Below are positions 1 through 13,500 of a stretch of DNA of 64,000 nucleotides, in pieces. The position numbers were made by a program, and so were the translations under genes. The notes below the pieces were generated by a model that saw only the letters and a program-made list of their open reading frames with translations, searched no databases and was not told where the DNA came from. Where the stretch lies: contig OW804094.1 in assembly GCA_942159475.1 (NCBI GenBank), positions 46,992,966 through 47,056,965 of the forward strand, in the 5' to 3' direction. Within the stretch, counting starts at the first letter, position 1. Every line of letters begins with the position of its first letter. The stretch is from Sthenelais limicola. Taxonomy: Eukaryota; Annelida; Polychaeta; Phyllodocida; Sigalionidae.

Positions 1-1095
1 AATTTACTTATATCAGACAACCTTTGATTTCTTTTCTTTGCTATGAGCTTATTTCTGATTTATTCAAGACGGTATTTAATCAGTATATTGCTAAGTTAGC
101 CAGATTTCAAGCAAACACGGTCATAGGTGAATCATTTTTATTATCAGACACAACACCAATTTTTGGATTGTATTAACTTATACAGCAAATCCATTAAACA
201 TATTTTAAGCAAAGCCATTTAATATATGTTAGGCAAGAAGGGCGTTTTCTAATGTGATTATATAAGCTACATTTACTATCATATCTGCATGCAAATTTCC
301 GTCATGACATTGAATTATTTGGTTTCTATATTGAACAATGTATTAACATAGAAACAGGTTCATTTTTACATTTTTTAACTTCTGCTTGAAGAGTGACAAA
401 TATATTGATTTATAACACAGCATTTGTTTTTCCAGTACAAAACATCGACCATTCATATCGACCATTCAAGAGCAAGTAAATATTCAAGCTTCAAGTATTT
501 TGGGGATTGGATTAAAAAATAATATTCATTATGAAATTGAATTGAAATACTGAATACTAAATACTAAATATATTTCTGAACCAAATGGATTGTGTTATCT
601 GTAGGCCCATATATATATATAACTTTTTAAGGTGTAGGCTCATCAGACAGGATTATATTTTCGTTATGCTCCCTCTGTAGGGCTATATACCTACATATGA
701 GCGTATGTACACTCAACATGTTCTCATATTATGCATTGATCAGTGTTTCGTACAATTTAAACATACACATTGTACTGGGAATTGATTCATCCGTGAATCT
801 ACTCACGAGGGACATGAATTTTGAATGAAATAATTAAGATGTATCTTTCATATGAATGAGCGACAGTTAAGGTGTCAGATAAAGAGTTGCTGTAGGTCTT
901 ATGATTAATACCCACTTCTCCTTCAAAACATGAGCAAGCGTATATATACAGAGCAAATTTCCAAGAGGCAAGATTTCCATGAAATTGTTTAATATGTGTG
1001 GTACTACTCTACGCGATAAAGGTTAATACACAGCATGACTAAGTTGTCCAACATAGTCTGGTGTTTGAATCTCATTCCACACCTCACTGGAATTT
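1..1095 (-). other. 3' UTR and downstream flank of the RNF213-like gene
   Basis: No ORF of note. Candidate polyadenylation hexamers on the minus strand: AATAAA overlapping the stop codon (1095-1100), ATTAAA near 988-993, and AATAAA at 137-142 and 59-64. The stop-overlapping copy is probably fortuitous. Bases 564-753 are a dispersed repeat. The real cleavage site cannot be chosen from sequence. Confidence 0.5.
564..753. repeat. Dispersed repeat, copy 1
   Basis: About 190 bases, estimated well over 90% identical to 3831-4018 in the same orientation, running from CTAAAT through the shared core GTAGGCTCATCAGACAGG to CAGTGTTTCGTA. No terminal inverted repeats or ORF seen. High identity implies a recent copy event. 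Confidence 0.85.
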
Positions 1096-4000
1096 TTATT
1101 TCTGCTTTCGGGTGTAGGCATAGATGGTCCGCCACGTCTCAACGCACTGTTCCACCAGTATTGATTCAGGGAAGGTGCCATTGGTTAGTTCCTGTATCTC
1201 CGTTGCTTCAACTGTTTCCAAGTAGACATTCATATGTATCCCGAGACTGAAACAAGTAATTAGTCATTAAAATCATGAACAGATCTTTCAAGCAAATCTC
1301 TCCTAAAATATGAGGTATCTGTGTACAAAAAATATAATATTAAGGAATTATTTTTTCGATTGCTTGCATTCTGTAACATTACAGACCTTCTCTCTTGATT
1401 AAGAGTTCTTTTTATGTATTGTGGATTTTACCTCTGTTTGGTATAGTCAACGTAATCCTCGTCATCGACATCCTGTTTCACTGTCACATGAAGTATGATG
1501 AATTCATAGAGCCTTGCTAGTAACACATCACATGTCATGTGCTGAAGGCCCTTCTCTAGAGCGCGCTTTTGTTCAGGTTCCAGACACTTTTTGTAATTAC
1601 TTGCATCCACCGTTGTGAAGGGTTCCTGCCAAGTTTAACGTTTAGGCAGTTATGACGGAATTTAGGTCATTGAATAGGCATGCATTTCATATTACTAGAA
1701 TAGTAGGAGAGTAGTTTGAAATACAGAAAAGAGAGGGATCGCTCTCCCGCGTCTATTATTAATTGTACAGGATTAATCAAAGCCTTTCGTATAGCGCCAT
1801 TTATCCATTAAGCGTTTAAAGTGACTGGTTTGATACTTGAAGATAATTATTACATTGTGTCAATACATGCTAATAATAACGATAGGTGTTTCTGTGGTTT
1901 GTCTTACTCTGTATGCCATGATTTACCTGTTTGTTCTTTGTCACCATCTTTTCCCTTTCTAATGAGAGCAATAACCAGAGTGCCTTCGTATGCTGAAGCC
2001 TGCATAACTGCCGGGCCTGAAAGAGACAAACACGTATCTCCTTATTTTCATGATATCAAATTTCAAGACAATGTTTTTACTTTGTAATGTTTTTACTTTG
2101 CAATACATGTACACTTATTTAATGTAAATATTGGGTAATTTTGAGTTAAGGTTTGTCGGAAATGGGGCTGATGGGCATATAGTTGTTGGTGTGCTGGTTC
2201 TGTAGGTGGAGAGGGGTGGCAAGATCCTCCCTATATGGTTCACTGGCCTATTGATTTTGGTTATAACCCGAATTTTAAAAAAAGGTAGCCAGAGGGGAGG
2301 TGGTTTAAGTTGCACTCCCAGTCAACCGTCCTATTTGATTGGGTGTGCATGTGCACCTGGTTGTTGGGAGACGCTGATGCCAGACTTGCCATCTTTTGAT
2401 TATAGTGAATGGTGCAGCACCAGCGCAGCTAGCTGGTTTAGTGCTGCTGTACACCTTAGCAGAAACCCAGCAGAAACACCCTGGATGTTTGGGAATTTGC
2501 TGGTAGTGGTATAGCAGTAGTCTACTCAAAATCAATTAATAAGTTCTCTTCATATATATTCTTTATCTTGAACTAAAAAGAACACTTAAATTATGTTGTC
2601 TTCATAGATAAGTTGTTAGATCTTTGTTCGTTTAGGTTATAGTACCCTATGTATAATTAAGTCGTTAATTACCTTGCTTGTCAGCACTCCTTCATCCATC
2701 CCCAGTGTCTTTTCCATGAAGGTTCTCAACATAGTCTCCGGTTTTCCTCCAATCGTCACTAGAAAACCTATAGCCTTGTCAAGGCTGGACAGACAGTCAT
2801 CTATCTCATTCATGTACCTGAAGCCCTTGCAAATCTGTATTTGTACAGCAGGCCGCAGTTCAATCTGTATGAAGGTACATAAAAAAATAAAATATATTTA
2901 ATATGAAAATTCCCATTCAGAGGAGCTGTGAGATCTGAAAGTTTCGCGATAAGTTATTTCGCGATAAGGATGGATAAAGTTTAATTATCATCGGAAGACG
3001 GAACGAAGCTCTATTTCAGAAGTACATCCTGAGCACAAAATCATTTCTGTAACATAATAGAGAAATCCAATTTACCTGTGGAATTTTCTTGTGTAGTTTC
3101 TGGAACTGTTTGGCGTTATTCATGTCCTCACAGAAAATCACATTTTCAATCTAGACGAGATAAAATAAAAGACTTGAAAAAAAACCCGCTTTTTGAAGCT
3201 TGTTATCATGCATGTTATATGTGATTTGCCCCAGAAAAATGGGTCGTAAGTATAGGACATAAATGGATTTTGAAATACTCGATAGTCAAGACTTATCAAT
3301 ACCATTATATTTGAAAAGATGATGATCTCATCTTTTTCAGAAACCAGGTGTTTATAATACTTTTGAAACATATCCGTTTTGCTACACTAGGCATAGGTTT
3401 TATTTGGGTATGAAAGAATGGAAAGATTATAGTACGTCAAACTTGAGACGAGCTTTCCCAGCAATGAAGCGGTCCTTGAGTTGCTGCTCCAAGCTGGCAA
3501 AATTGTACAGAATTCTGGTGCCGTGGCGGACCTCCAGTGAATGGTTGCAGTGTGCCGATATCAGAGGCAGTAGCTCGCGCTCTATGTTGTATGTGATGAG
3601 ATGGGTGGCATTAACATCTTTTAGTGAAACCTCGGGTCCAGAGCTGCAGAAGAAAATCGTCTTAATTAGTCTTTATATATATATAGGTTTACAATGTGAA
3701 TTCAGGGACGGGACTAGGATTTTCAAAACTGGGACGCGTATCTTGAGTCCCTATGAAACGTTTCCAATATAATAATGTCAATAAAATATTTAAAAAAAAC
3801 ATACAGAAAAAGATGCCATTGAACAAAATACTAAATGGATTTCTGAACCAAATGGATTGTGTTACTTGTAGGCCCATATATATATAACCTTTTTAAGGTG
3901 TAGGCTCATCAGACAGGATTATATTTTCGTTATGCCCCCTCTGTAGGTCTATATGCCTACATATGCACGTGTGTACACTCAACATGTTCTCATATTATGC

Positions 4001-7000
4001 ATTGATCAGTGTTTCGTATATAACCCTATAAAAGGCTATTAAAAAGGAAAGAGTTCGTATTAACCTCATATGATGTATACACGTATTAACGCTTTACCCA
4101 CTTTTCAATTATATATTGATACACTTACAAGACATCCGAAATCCGACGGTACTCTGCCATGAAGTCATTATGCACGGTCAGGAGGTAGTCAAGCAAACTT
4201 GTGATGCACAATCCTTTCCCATGGTCATTTGGCAGTAACGCTGCTATTGACGTGTTTTCGTCGATCTTGATTTCAGAATACTTTTCTGGTATCACCTTTT
4301 TGAGTCGTTTGATCACTGACAAAAAGAAATCCCATGTTAGTCATTCAAAGCGTTGCGTTATGTATATGTATCAAGGAGTTTGGAACACTAATCTTCCGTA
4401 TGTATATATCATGATTATTATGTAAACTCTAGATCTATATAATACTCGGTATATAGAATCAAGTGACTTACTGTGTTGATTTAGGTGTGCCCGAACCATT
4501 CTCCATGCCTTACGAATATCTTTGAATAACTTATTTGCCTCTTCCCTCATTGAATCTGAAAAATATTTTTTCTGCATTTATTATTCAAGATCACCATGTA
4601 AGTAGGCCCTACCTAGATGCAGCATCCATTCCCACCGTCAGGCTGGCGTCGTCGGAAGCTGGGCCCCCGGCAACATGACCCTGCTAATTCTGCTCATTTT
4701 AGCAATTTACGCAGGCATACCTTTATGAAGCAAAAGAATGTTTGGCCTGACCTGAGGGGTGATATATTAATCATTGGATTTGTCAATGTGATACGTCTGT
4801 GGCACGCAAAACTAGATCTGAACTAGAACCAATGTCTCACCATTGACTAAGGTGAACTATTATACATACTCGGTATATCAAGACAAAGGAAAACACCTTT
4901 GTTTTGATTTACTTAAACTGTAATTTGATATAATCTATTTAAAATGTCGTGGGGTTATTTCAGAGAATTGGTTGACCGATTTTGTTATTAATTATTTATT
5001 GTTATTTTCACATCTCCAGGTCTATGTGACTATTCATATATTCTAGAGATTCAACTTCCCTCTAAATTCTCAACATATCAGCAATATAACAGTACATGAG
5101 GGTTATGTATTACAGGTTGCTTTCTATATTACTTTCCTTTCCTCAGGTTCCCCTTGAAGCATGATAATAGGATTTTGTTTTAAATTACCGAAAATCTTTT
5201 CGGTCTTCCGCACTAAATACTTTTTTAGTTACTAGTCAAACGATTATCATGATGCATGGGTTACCCACTTACAACTAAAGAAACATGATAGATTTTTTTT
5301 TATAAACATACCTTTCTGAATGTTATCGATATACTCAGCTATTGTCTCTGCCTCTGCTTGGTCCCGTCCTGCCTTTCTGTGATAGTATTGGCTAGCCATG
5401 AGCACGAAGCGGATTATATTTGGAAGAAGTTGCACCACCCTTAGAAGGTGCTCCTGAAAAGTACCAACGAAACTAATATATCTATACTTAATGTCATGAC
5501 CAAATAAATTCACAGAGCTACACCTCCAATCTCCAACTGAATTTCCAGATTTGGCACCAAACATACCATGTATACAACAGCTGTCTCTCTCTCCATGATA
5601 ATATATATATAGCCAATCAGTGGGTAAAGATGGCTCCCTTACCTTTTTAAGGAACCATACAAGAACGCTGTACTTGTTTTCCTTCTCATTGACTTCACTC
5701 AGTTTGAGGCTGAGGTTTTCCAGTGTAACGCGGGCACGGTATCGCCACAGCTCTGGCATCCTGGCGATGTCACGAATTTGTTTGCTGCATCTTTCCGTCT
5801 CATGGATTATTTTCAGAACAGCCAGTCTACTACCTATAAGCAACAATCATACCGATTTACCCTCTCCAATATCAGGAAAACATGTGCTTTCATTTCCAAA
5901 ATTGTCAGTGATCATACTGACGCCGACTTTCTCACGTCATGTTTGAATTTTAATGATAAGTAGTCGACCGTTACCTAAATTTACCGTATCATCTTCATTA
6001 CATATTAATAAGCTTGTTTTAAAAAGTAGTACAAAGAGAAACACCAACCCATCCTTTCATCCTCTGTCAATCTTTGGTTGGCATCTAAGAGTTCTTGGTC
6101 AATGCTCTGTGGGAAGAACGAAATAATGCCAATTTATGGTAGCCAATGGTACACTTAATGCCCTATATCATCATGTATAGAATTTCAATCATAGAGAATA
6201 AATTGGTGTCATCAAAAGCATTTCACCTCTAACACTGGCTTGATGTAAGTCGTGTTGAACTTATTCTCCCATGCTTGTCGAAGATTCTTGGATTGCAGAC
6301 GAGGGTTGTTATCTGCAGTCGTTCCTAAGCAATAGCAAATGTAATTGACTAACTTTTAGGTTATAATGCAAATTCAGCGATAGTTTTTAAGACTGATATA
6401 CATCATGCGTTTGAATTTTTCAATTAATAGATGACTTAAAAATGCTTTGAAAACGGCAATTTTAAGGCCTACCGTTAAATATTTTAATATCCCAACTATT
6501 GCATATCTATGCTATTGTATACATCTTAATACCCGTTAATAAATATATATATCTATATATTTTGCTGGCTCGTTCTGGCATATCAACCAAGGAAGCCACC
6601 AATAACTCCATCTTATTTTGCTCACCATGATCAGAAAATATCTGCTTAATGAGTAGATGTACTATAAGGTGTGCGTCGTCCTTTGATTTCCCGGTGACCG
6701 TTTCTATTTTCTTTAGGTCATACACAATGTGTTGCCATAAGAACTCTGGCACGTTCTCATCCGTCTCCAGTGCAGGGTTTATCATTGAATGAATTTCCTG
6801 TGGTTATATATATGCTATTAGAATTTGAACCAAGAAAACAGATTACATGTATTTTAAAATGACATAGATCTGTGAATCGAAGCTTTATAATAATGTGTAT
6901 AGCATTGCTATTAGCAATGCATACATGTGCATTGTGGTAAGCCAATCCCCACTAACCTACACCTGCGCCCCCTACCACTCAAACCCCTAACTCACCATTC

Positions 7001-7518
7001 AACCAACTTCCACGCCTCACTTAACTCCGCGCCACTGCTTTCATCACAGCTTTTTAAACCCACCCACCCACACCTTTTTCTTATACCTCTCATCTCCTCC
7101 CTACGAATTATTTATCAAATCAATTATTCTATTATCATCATTTTATTCTTCATTAATTCACCAATTTTATCGAACAATGTATTTCATTATACAAAACAAA
7201 AACAATATTTTAAATCATTTTTATATAAATCAAAAATTAAATTAATATTTAATTACCCCAGCTGCCTCTTCACTTTTCACCCATCACTTTCCCTTCCAGC
7301 ACTGCCACAATGTATATAAAATAGAAATGTTATTGATATGAAGCTATATATCTTCCATTACCTTGAGGTGTGTATTTGCTCCCACAAAAAGCGATAAATG
7401 AACGAGAAGTCTGAGGAGAGCGGTAGACGCTAGTGACAGATCGCGCTCTACTTCCATAACCTGACCTCTTCCTGATGCCGGACCGAGGCAATGTCCAGGT
7501 TTTGTAGAATCGGTTATG
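1096..7518 (-). CDS. RNF213: RNF213-like C-terminal domain and stop
   Basis: Exons 7362-7518, 6533-6797, 6227-6324, 6049-6106, 5643-5833, 5312-5453, 4472-4555, 4129-4315, 3436-3643, 3076-3150, 2673-2864, 1927-2016, 1432-1625 and 1096-1246, residues 5081-5777. About 700 residues follow the RZ finger, the same as in human. Matches: LLRLLVHLSLFVGAN, LRQAWENKF, VLVWFLKK, GKGLCITSLLDYLLTVHNDF, RLQHTKALWLLLS and QCVETWRTIYAY (human SCVSVWKTAAVL). The stop TAA is at 1096-1098. The donor of 3436-3643 (GTACTA) is the weakest; all phases agree. Introns over 400 bases: 6798-7361, 4556-5311, 3644-4128 (dispersed repeat) and 2017-2672 (repeat fragment). Confidence 0.94.
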
Positions 7519-10500
7519 CTAGGAAGAAATAGAAAACATTTTAAGTGTCCTCTCCGTTCAAAAAAAATTGGGAACTATCTCCTTAGAAGTGACACATGGG
7601 GGCCTGGATTGTGACATGAACACTAGGTAACTATAGTAAAAAATATTATATATCATGAAATAATTATGTATTTTATGCTTTTTTGAATATAATTGATGTC
7701 CCGTCACTATGTCGACTCAGTTGATGAGAGACGCATCGATCGAATAGTAGTATTTAGTATAAATTGCTCTAATTTTAGTTCATTTGCAAAAGTTGGGCTT
7801 GTCACTCATTGTGATTGCGGTCAATCGTATTTGTAGTGAACCAAATTTCTGTATATTGTTCCATTGAAGATGGTGGACAAAAAACTTTTTATTAGAACAT
7901 TCATTCAAACAAATCATTTGATTTTTAGTCGCTACATTAGCAGAAAGTGTTCAGAACCATTCGATTAATACTTACTCTATTCTCTGATTATCCTTCGCAA
8001 GGACGTGGCGAGCACCGCCAATGGCTACCCCGCAAATGGGACATGGGCGTTGAGTCCAGGCTTGACCACACTTTGCAATAAAAAAAGGTGTACAATAGTC
8101 GTGCTGTTCGCTTATGATTAAGCATGATGATATACCAATGAACAAACTCCAGCTAGAAATATGACATTTTAATGCAAATGTTAGCTGCTGTTATACTGCT
8201 TGTAATAGAACGCATTGCGCAAATTCTGGTGCTACATGAAATGTGTTACTCACCTCTCCAATGAAGTACGGGTGGCCATTTGGACATTCTGAATTGAAAT
8301 TAATATCATACAAATAAACTAAAGCCATCATACAACTATCAAATCCAGTAGAAGTAGCAATTAAAATTGAACAATTCTCGAATATATTCTCAAAAGAATC
8401 ATCTCTACACAATTCATGACAATAAAGGTTGTCTATGAAGCAATTCGTGTCAAGAAAACATAGGTGTTTTCAAAACTGAGAATTTGAATTACATAGTAGC
8501 CTGTAGGTTAAGATAATCAACGCCTCTCCAAGCCTATAGCAAACCCAGAGATGGATAGGACCCCCGAAACCAATTCAAATAAATACATGAATAAATAAAT
8601 ACCATAGAGTTGAGCATTGTCCATCGCAGCTGCTCGAATGCTCTGGTAAAGTTCGGCCCGGTTATCTTCTGGCATAGTTGGCAAAAAGCAGCCCTAGAAT
8701 TATAAATTACGCAACATTATTGTTGTTTAAATTCCTTCTGGCCACATAAATTGACATCTTTACTTATTTGTTGTCACCTAGAATAGTAATGAGACAGGTG
8801 TTTTACATTTCAAAACGAAAGTCTGGCAGTTAAATTCAATCGAAGAGTAAAGGTATTCTTAAACTGGATTTGTACTCTGGATGTCTGCCCATATATACAG
8901 AAGCTGACATCCAATGCACAACAGACGTTAATACATGATCAACTTTCTATTACGACATCAGAACGATGGAGCACCATCATTCTGATTCCCTATAGTTCAC
9001 TGGTGAGTGTTTGATGGTATGAAGTACCTTCATTGATGCTGGGTTGCTAACAAGAAGATGTAATAAGCTAGCTGGGCCTCCTTCGGGCAGCAAAGCCATG
9101 GTGATCCCAAAGTGCACGATGATATCCAATACCATTTGATTTCCCCCGATGGCCACTTTCAGTTGTGAGCAGGAATTAGCCAATGTATTTCCAAGGAGTG
9201 CTTCAATAAACTCCTGGAGGAGAGTTGGAAAAAATACGCCGTCATACATATTCATACAAATCATGAAATACTTATATTTTAACTAACACTATTGGGCTCA
9301 TTACCTATGAACCATTAAGAATCAAACTTATTCTAAGGTATAGCTAGATATTATGTATTCTAGGCAATACCTACCTTTCCGACTTCAGGTAGTTTACCTT
9401 TGAGGTTTCTGATTCCCTCAATAGCCTAAAATAGAGAAAAGTGTCATGGGTTAGATCTTATGTTCCTGGAATAATGAAAACTTGAAGAGATTATTGATAC
9501 AAATTTACTTTAAATATTCAGCAACTTCCCTACTTACATCATTGGAAGGCGCTTTATGATCTCCTATCAGATGCATAGATGTCACTTCTCTATAGATTGC
9601 CAGGAGCAGGTCTTTGGTTCTACCATCATCAACTAATTTGTCCTGTAATATTTTGCATATATAGAAATAATTTGTAGAAACAAGTATGTTTAATTAGTAA
9701 TGACAACATTAATTGTGTAAATTCTGTTTACAATTACGGGATATGACTGAATTAATACTGTTTTCCTTAACAATCATGAAAGTATAGTTATAAAATATTT
9801 AGAAGGGAAAACTGGAAATGTCACGCCCACCCTTTCTTCTTCCAACGGTTTGGCGTCGAGATCGGTGATGTACAGTGCTAGTGTATCTCGTGTCTTTTTA
9901 TAGCTCTCCCCACACACTAGAAGGGGATCTGGCGCCATCCCATCCTGAAGAATAAACTTTTTCCATTACACTTATGCAATACGAGGGAAATAAGAAATTA
10001 TCACAAATAACTAATATACTCATTATTATCATATTATTTTATTATCGGTATTATTATGTTCGTTATTAAAATCCTTACCACTGTCGGACGTGCGTAGACA
10101 GGTATAATCCAAGGACAGTATTGTTGTATCATATCCAAAGAATCCTGACCAAATCGCCTGGCAATGATCCTTGTTAGATATCTCCTGTTGGAAACAAGAA
10201 TTATACTTATGGAGATAGAACAATTTATGTGATTGTATGCAAATGGATCCAAACAAACATTACACATTCTCCTGAAATTGCATAATCCTATGAAGTCATC
10301 ATAACTATCGAAGTTTCAGTATCTTTAATTTAATGTGGTATTGGACATTTTTATCCTATGATACTTTTTCATACTTACGCAACTTCATCCATTTTGCATA
10401 GCTCCTCTGCAGTACTCATTAATTCGTGCAGGAGGTCAGCATCCTCATCGCTGTCGCTGTCCACCTTTTCCACATATTTCTGATGCATCTCTCGGGATAC

Positions 10501-13500
10501 GACATCCAGGCCTGCTCGTACATTTGCATTGCCTTCAACCCTCTCAAAAACAATAACCAAATGTTGGTCTTTGTCTATATTATCTTCATACACCTCGCTG
10601 ACATGCTCAGGATCAGTTTGTTCTAGTTCAGCTCCTCCGGTTGTATCTGGCTCTTCAGCCACGGTTTCCGTGTCCATTATAAGTTCTTGTCTACCTCTCC
10701 GGAGATATTCAAGTGCATATTTGAGCTCCTTCACTCTGGGCCGGTTCACCATTTTGTTGTGGAGATTATCCTACAAATTAAGACAGCCATGAAATAAGTA
10801 TTATCAGTTACCATTATCGTCATAGTTTAAATATATATATCACCAATTTTTTATTCCGAAACTGTATGTTATTCCCCTTAATTCCTATTCCATTCTCATT
10901 CCCCTTTATGGGTGATTCGCTGAAATCATATTAGTTATGGTGAGAATACTAAATAAATTTTGAATACTGGTTGCTTTATGGAATCATCAGGTTCGGGTTA
11001 AGGTGCAGTATTGCCAGAATACCTTCATTTAGGAATAGCTAGGATATCAGAAAAGGTCTTACTTCCAAACACTGTGAATACAGGATAGCAAGGAATTTGT
11101 CTTCTGAGCAGCCGATTCTGGATTCAAAGTAGGTCTTGCAATGCTCACGTAGTTGTTCAGGGCTGGAATGATTACAACAAAACAGAGACCACCCGAGTTA
11201 GATTCTATTTGTATATCACGATGTCAAAATATTCTAATTAAGTCAGTTCATGAGTTTAGTAACTGTCAGTTAGTTTAGTAACTGAGTGATGGTTTTCACA
11301 TGTAATACGGATAGGTTAAATTAAATGTTATTCAATGGTTGTGTTTTCTTGCACTGTATACAACCCCTGATTGTAATATATAATTATCACTGTTTTGTAT
11401 GCATGCTTCAAGTGTATTATAAGGTTTCCTGAAAGACAATCTAGAATTACATGGTTTGGAATATTAATCTGTAGATACTAACCAGTTCCTTAGTAGGAGC
11501 TGTAGGAATACAGATCTCGTAATTTGAGTACTCAGGTTCAATCTGGTGTCCACTATTTTGGTCTTCATAGGGTCATCGATGTCTTTGTTAGATTGGTTAG
11601 TGATCAATTCTAACAGCATCTGGACTGCCTCGTCTTCAGGAGGTGTGTCTTCTGCAAAACTCATGCTCCACAATACCTCAAGGAAGTAGGTTTGACATCG
11701 GTGCTTGTAAGCATCAGCCTTTTCAACGGCATCTCTGGAATATTAATGAGTTAAGAGGAATTAACAAACATGATTATTTTGGTTTTGACCAAGGGTAAAA
11801 TGCGGTGATTCTGGTGTAGGCAGGTATCCGTGGGTCCACTCCTGGATCTGTGGAGCATGTGGATCAGCGTCCATCTCCGGAACCATTAAAAATTTCACCC
11901 GCCCCCTCGACAAAACATTGACTCTGACGATGACAGACTAATCATATTTTATTGTATAAAAATTGTACATTGTTTTTATTGATAGGAAAGAAGACTGTAC
12001 ATCACATTTATAACAATATTTGATTACATAGAAGAAAGAACAGTAAATAAGGCAGGTGGTCATAAAATCGCCTCGCCGCGAGACCATGGACTTGTATGTA
12101 CTGTCGGATAAAAAATAAATAATAAAAAAAAAAATTAAGTCCCGATTGGGCCTGCCCCTGGGAGGACTGTGGTGGTGCAGACTAGCAGCCACCGCTGGTA
12201 CTATTCAGATCGTGCGATCCCAGGTGCGAAGCATTGCTGCTATACCCTTGATACAACATGTACGCACGCCCATACAGAGGCGTGAACCATACATTACACA
12301 TGCACTGTTTCAAATAGGTACCCTGTCTGACAAATTAAAATTTGAATATGGCTAGAAGCCAGAGTACCCCCAAAAGCTGCAAATACAGACATTTTGAAAT
12401 GCAGCTTGATTGCTCTTCATTTCACTCATTAAAGGTCCTAAAAGGCAAGTTTCGGAATAGCTAGATTGACCAAGGGCTGCAGGGACTGCCGGATAATGTG
12501 AAGGGGTAATGATGCCACATTGATAACATCTGCTGTGTGGAAGGGCTGCATGTGTCCACACACAACCACACACAACCATGCTAGGTGGAAGCTTGCCCAG
12601 CGAGGTCTGCATGGGCCACTTTATCTTCACTCAAGTGGGAAATCCCACATCCCCAGAGGAGACTCGCTTTGTTTTTTTATGTAATTATCATAGGGAAAGA
12701 AAGAAGGATCTGTGTTCTTAGCTGTTGGATGGCCATCAATGAAGTGTACATCTGGATCATGATCTAGTGAATACTGGGTGTAAAGTCTTCATGCCAATTT
12801 AGAGCTGTACAAACCTTTCATAACATAATATGTCATCCAATGAGAGCAAAAGTGGTGTGCATGGTGTTGTCTTATACATCCTCCAATTGGTAGTGATATC
12901 AAATGTTTTTTTCTATTGCTAAAATGACATTTGACTCTTTCAAGACCGGCCTCCTCGGGGATGTACGAATTTTCAGTTACCATGGCAACACTCTGATTTT
13001 TTAAATTTTCATTTCAAAAGTTTCATTTTTTGTTTTCATACTTATATGAAGATTTTTTGATTTTTTAAACAAATATCCAATTATTATTAAGAAAAATTAT
13101 TTCTTTTAAGAAAAGTTGTATGCGTTTAGATGATACCACATACACAATATAGTGTGTTACAACCCTAAATTACCATAGATTTCCAAAATTTCCCCTAGTT
13201 GCCCAAATAGGCAAGAAGTGGTCACATTGCTCTGGTAACAATTGTTGCTAATGAGCCAAAACGAGTTAAAATAGGGCCCTATCTGCGCCCATTGGTGGAT
13301 ACAAGAATATAAACATATACCACACTTCCGGCCGAAATTACCCAAGAGCCTCCATTCTGGTCGGTGGGTCAGTGCTGCCCTTTCAAAACATGTCTATTAG
13401 GCTTTTCTCAGATACCATACTTATGTATGTATACAAGCAGATCTGTTTTATAGGGATACTTAAGCTTATCTATATACCACCAAAAAGCAGTTGAATGAGT

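Noticed and set aside
6927..7319. 130-codon + strand ORF rich in Pro, Ser and Ile
   Set aside because: Lies in an intron, composition follows C/T-rich simple sequence, no homology recognised.
8191..8412. ORF running through the RZ microexon
   Set aside because: The exon boundary at 8288 has an AG acceptor and only the CPNGHPYFIGE part matches the family; the rest is intron.
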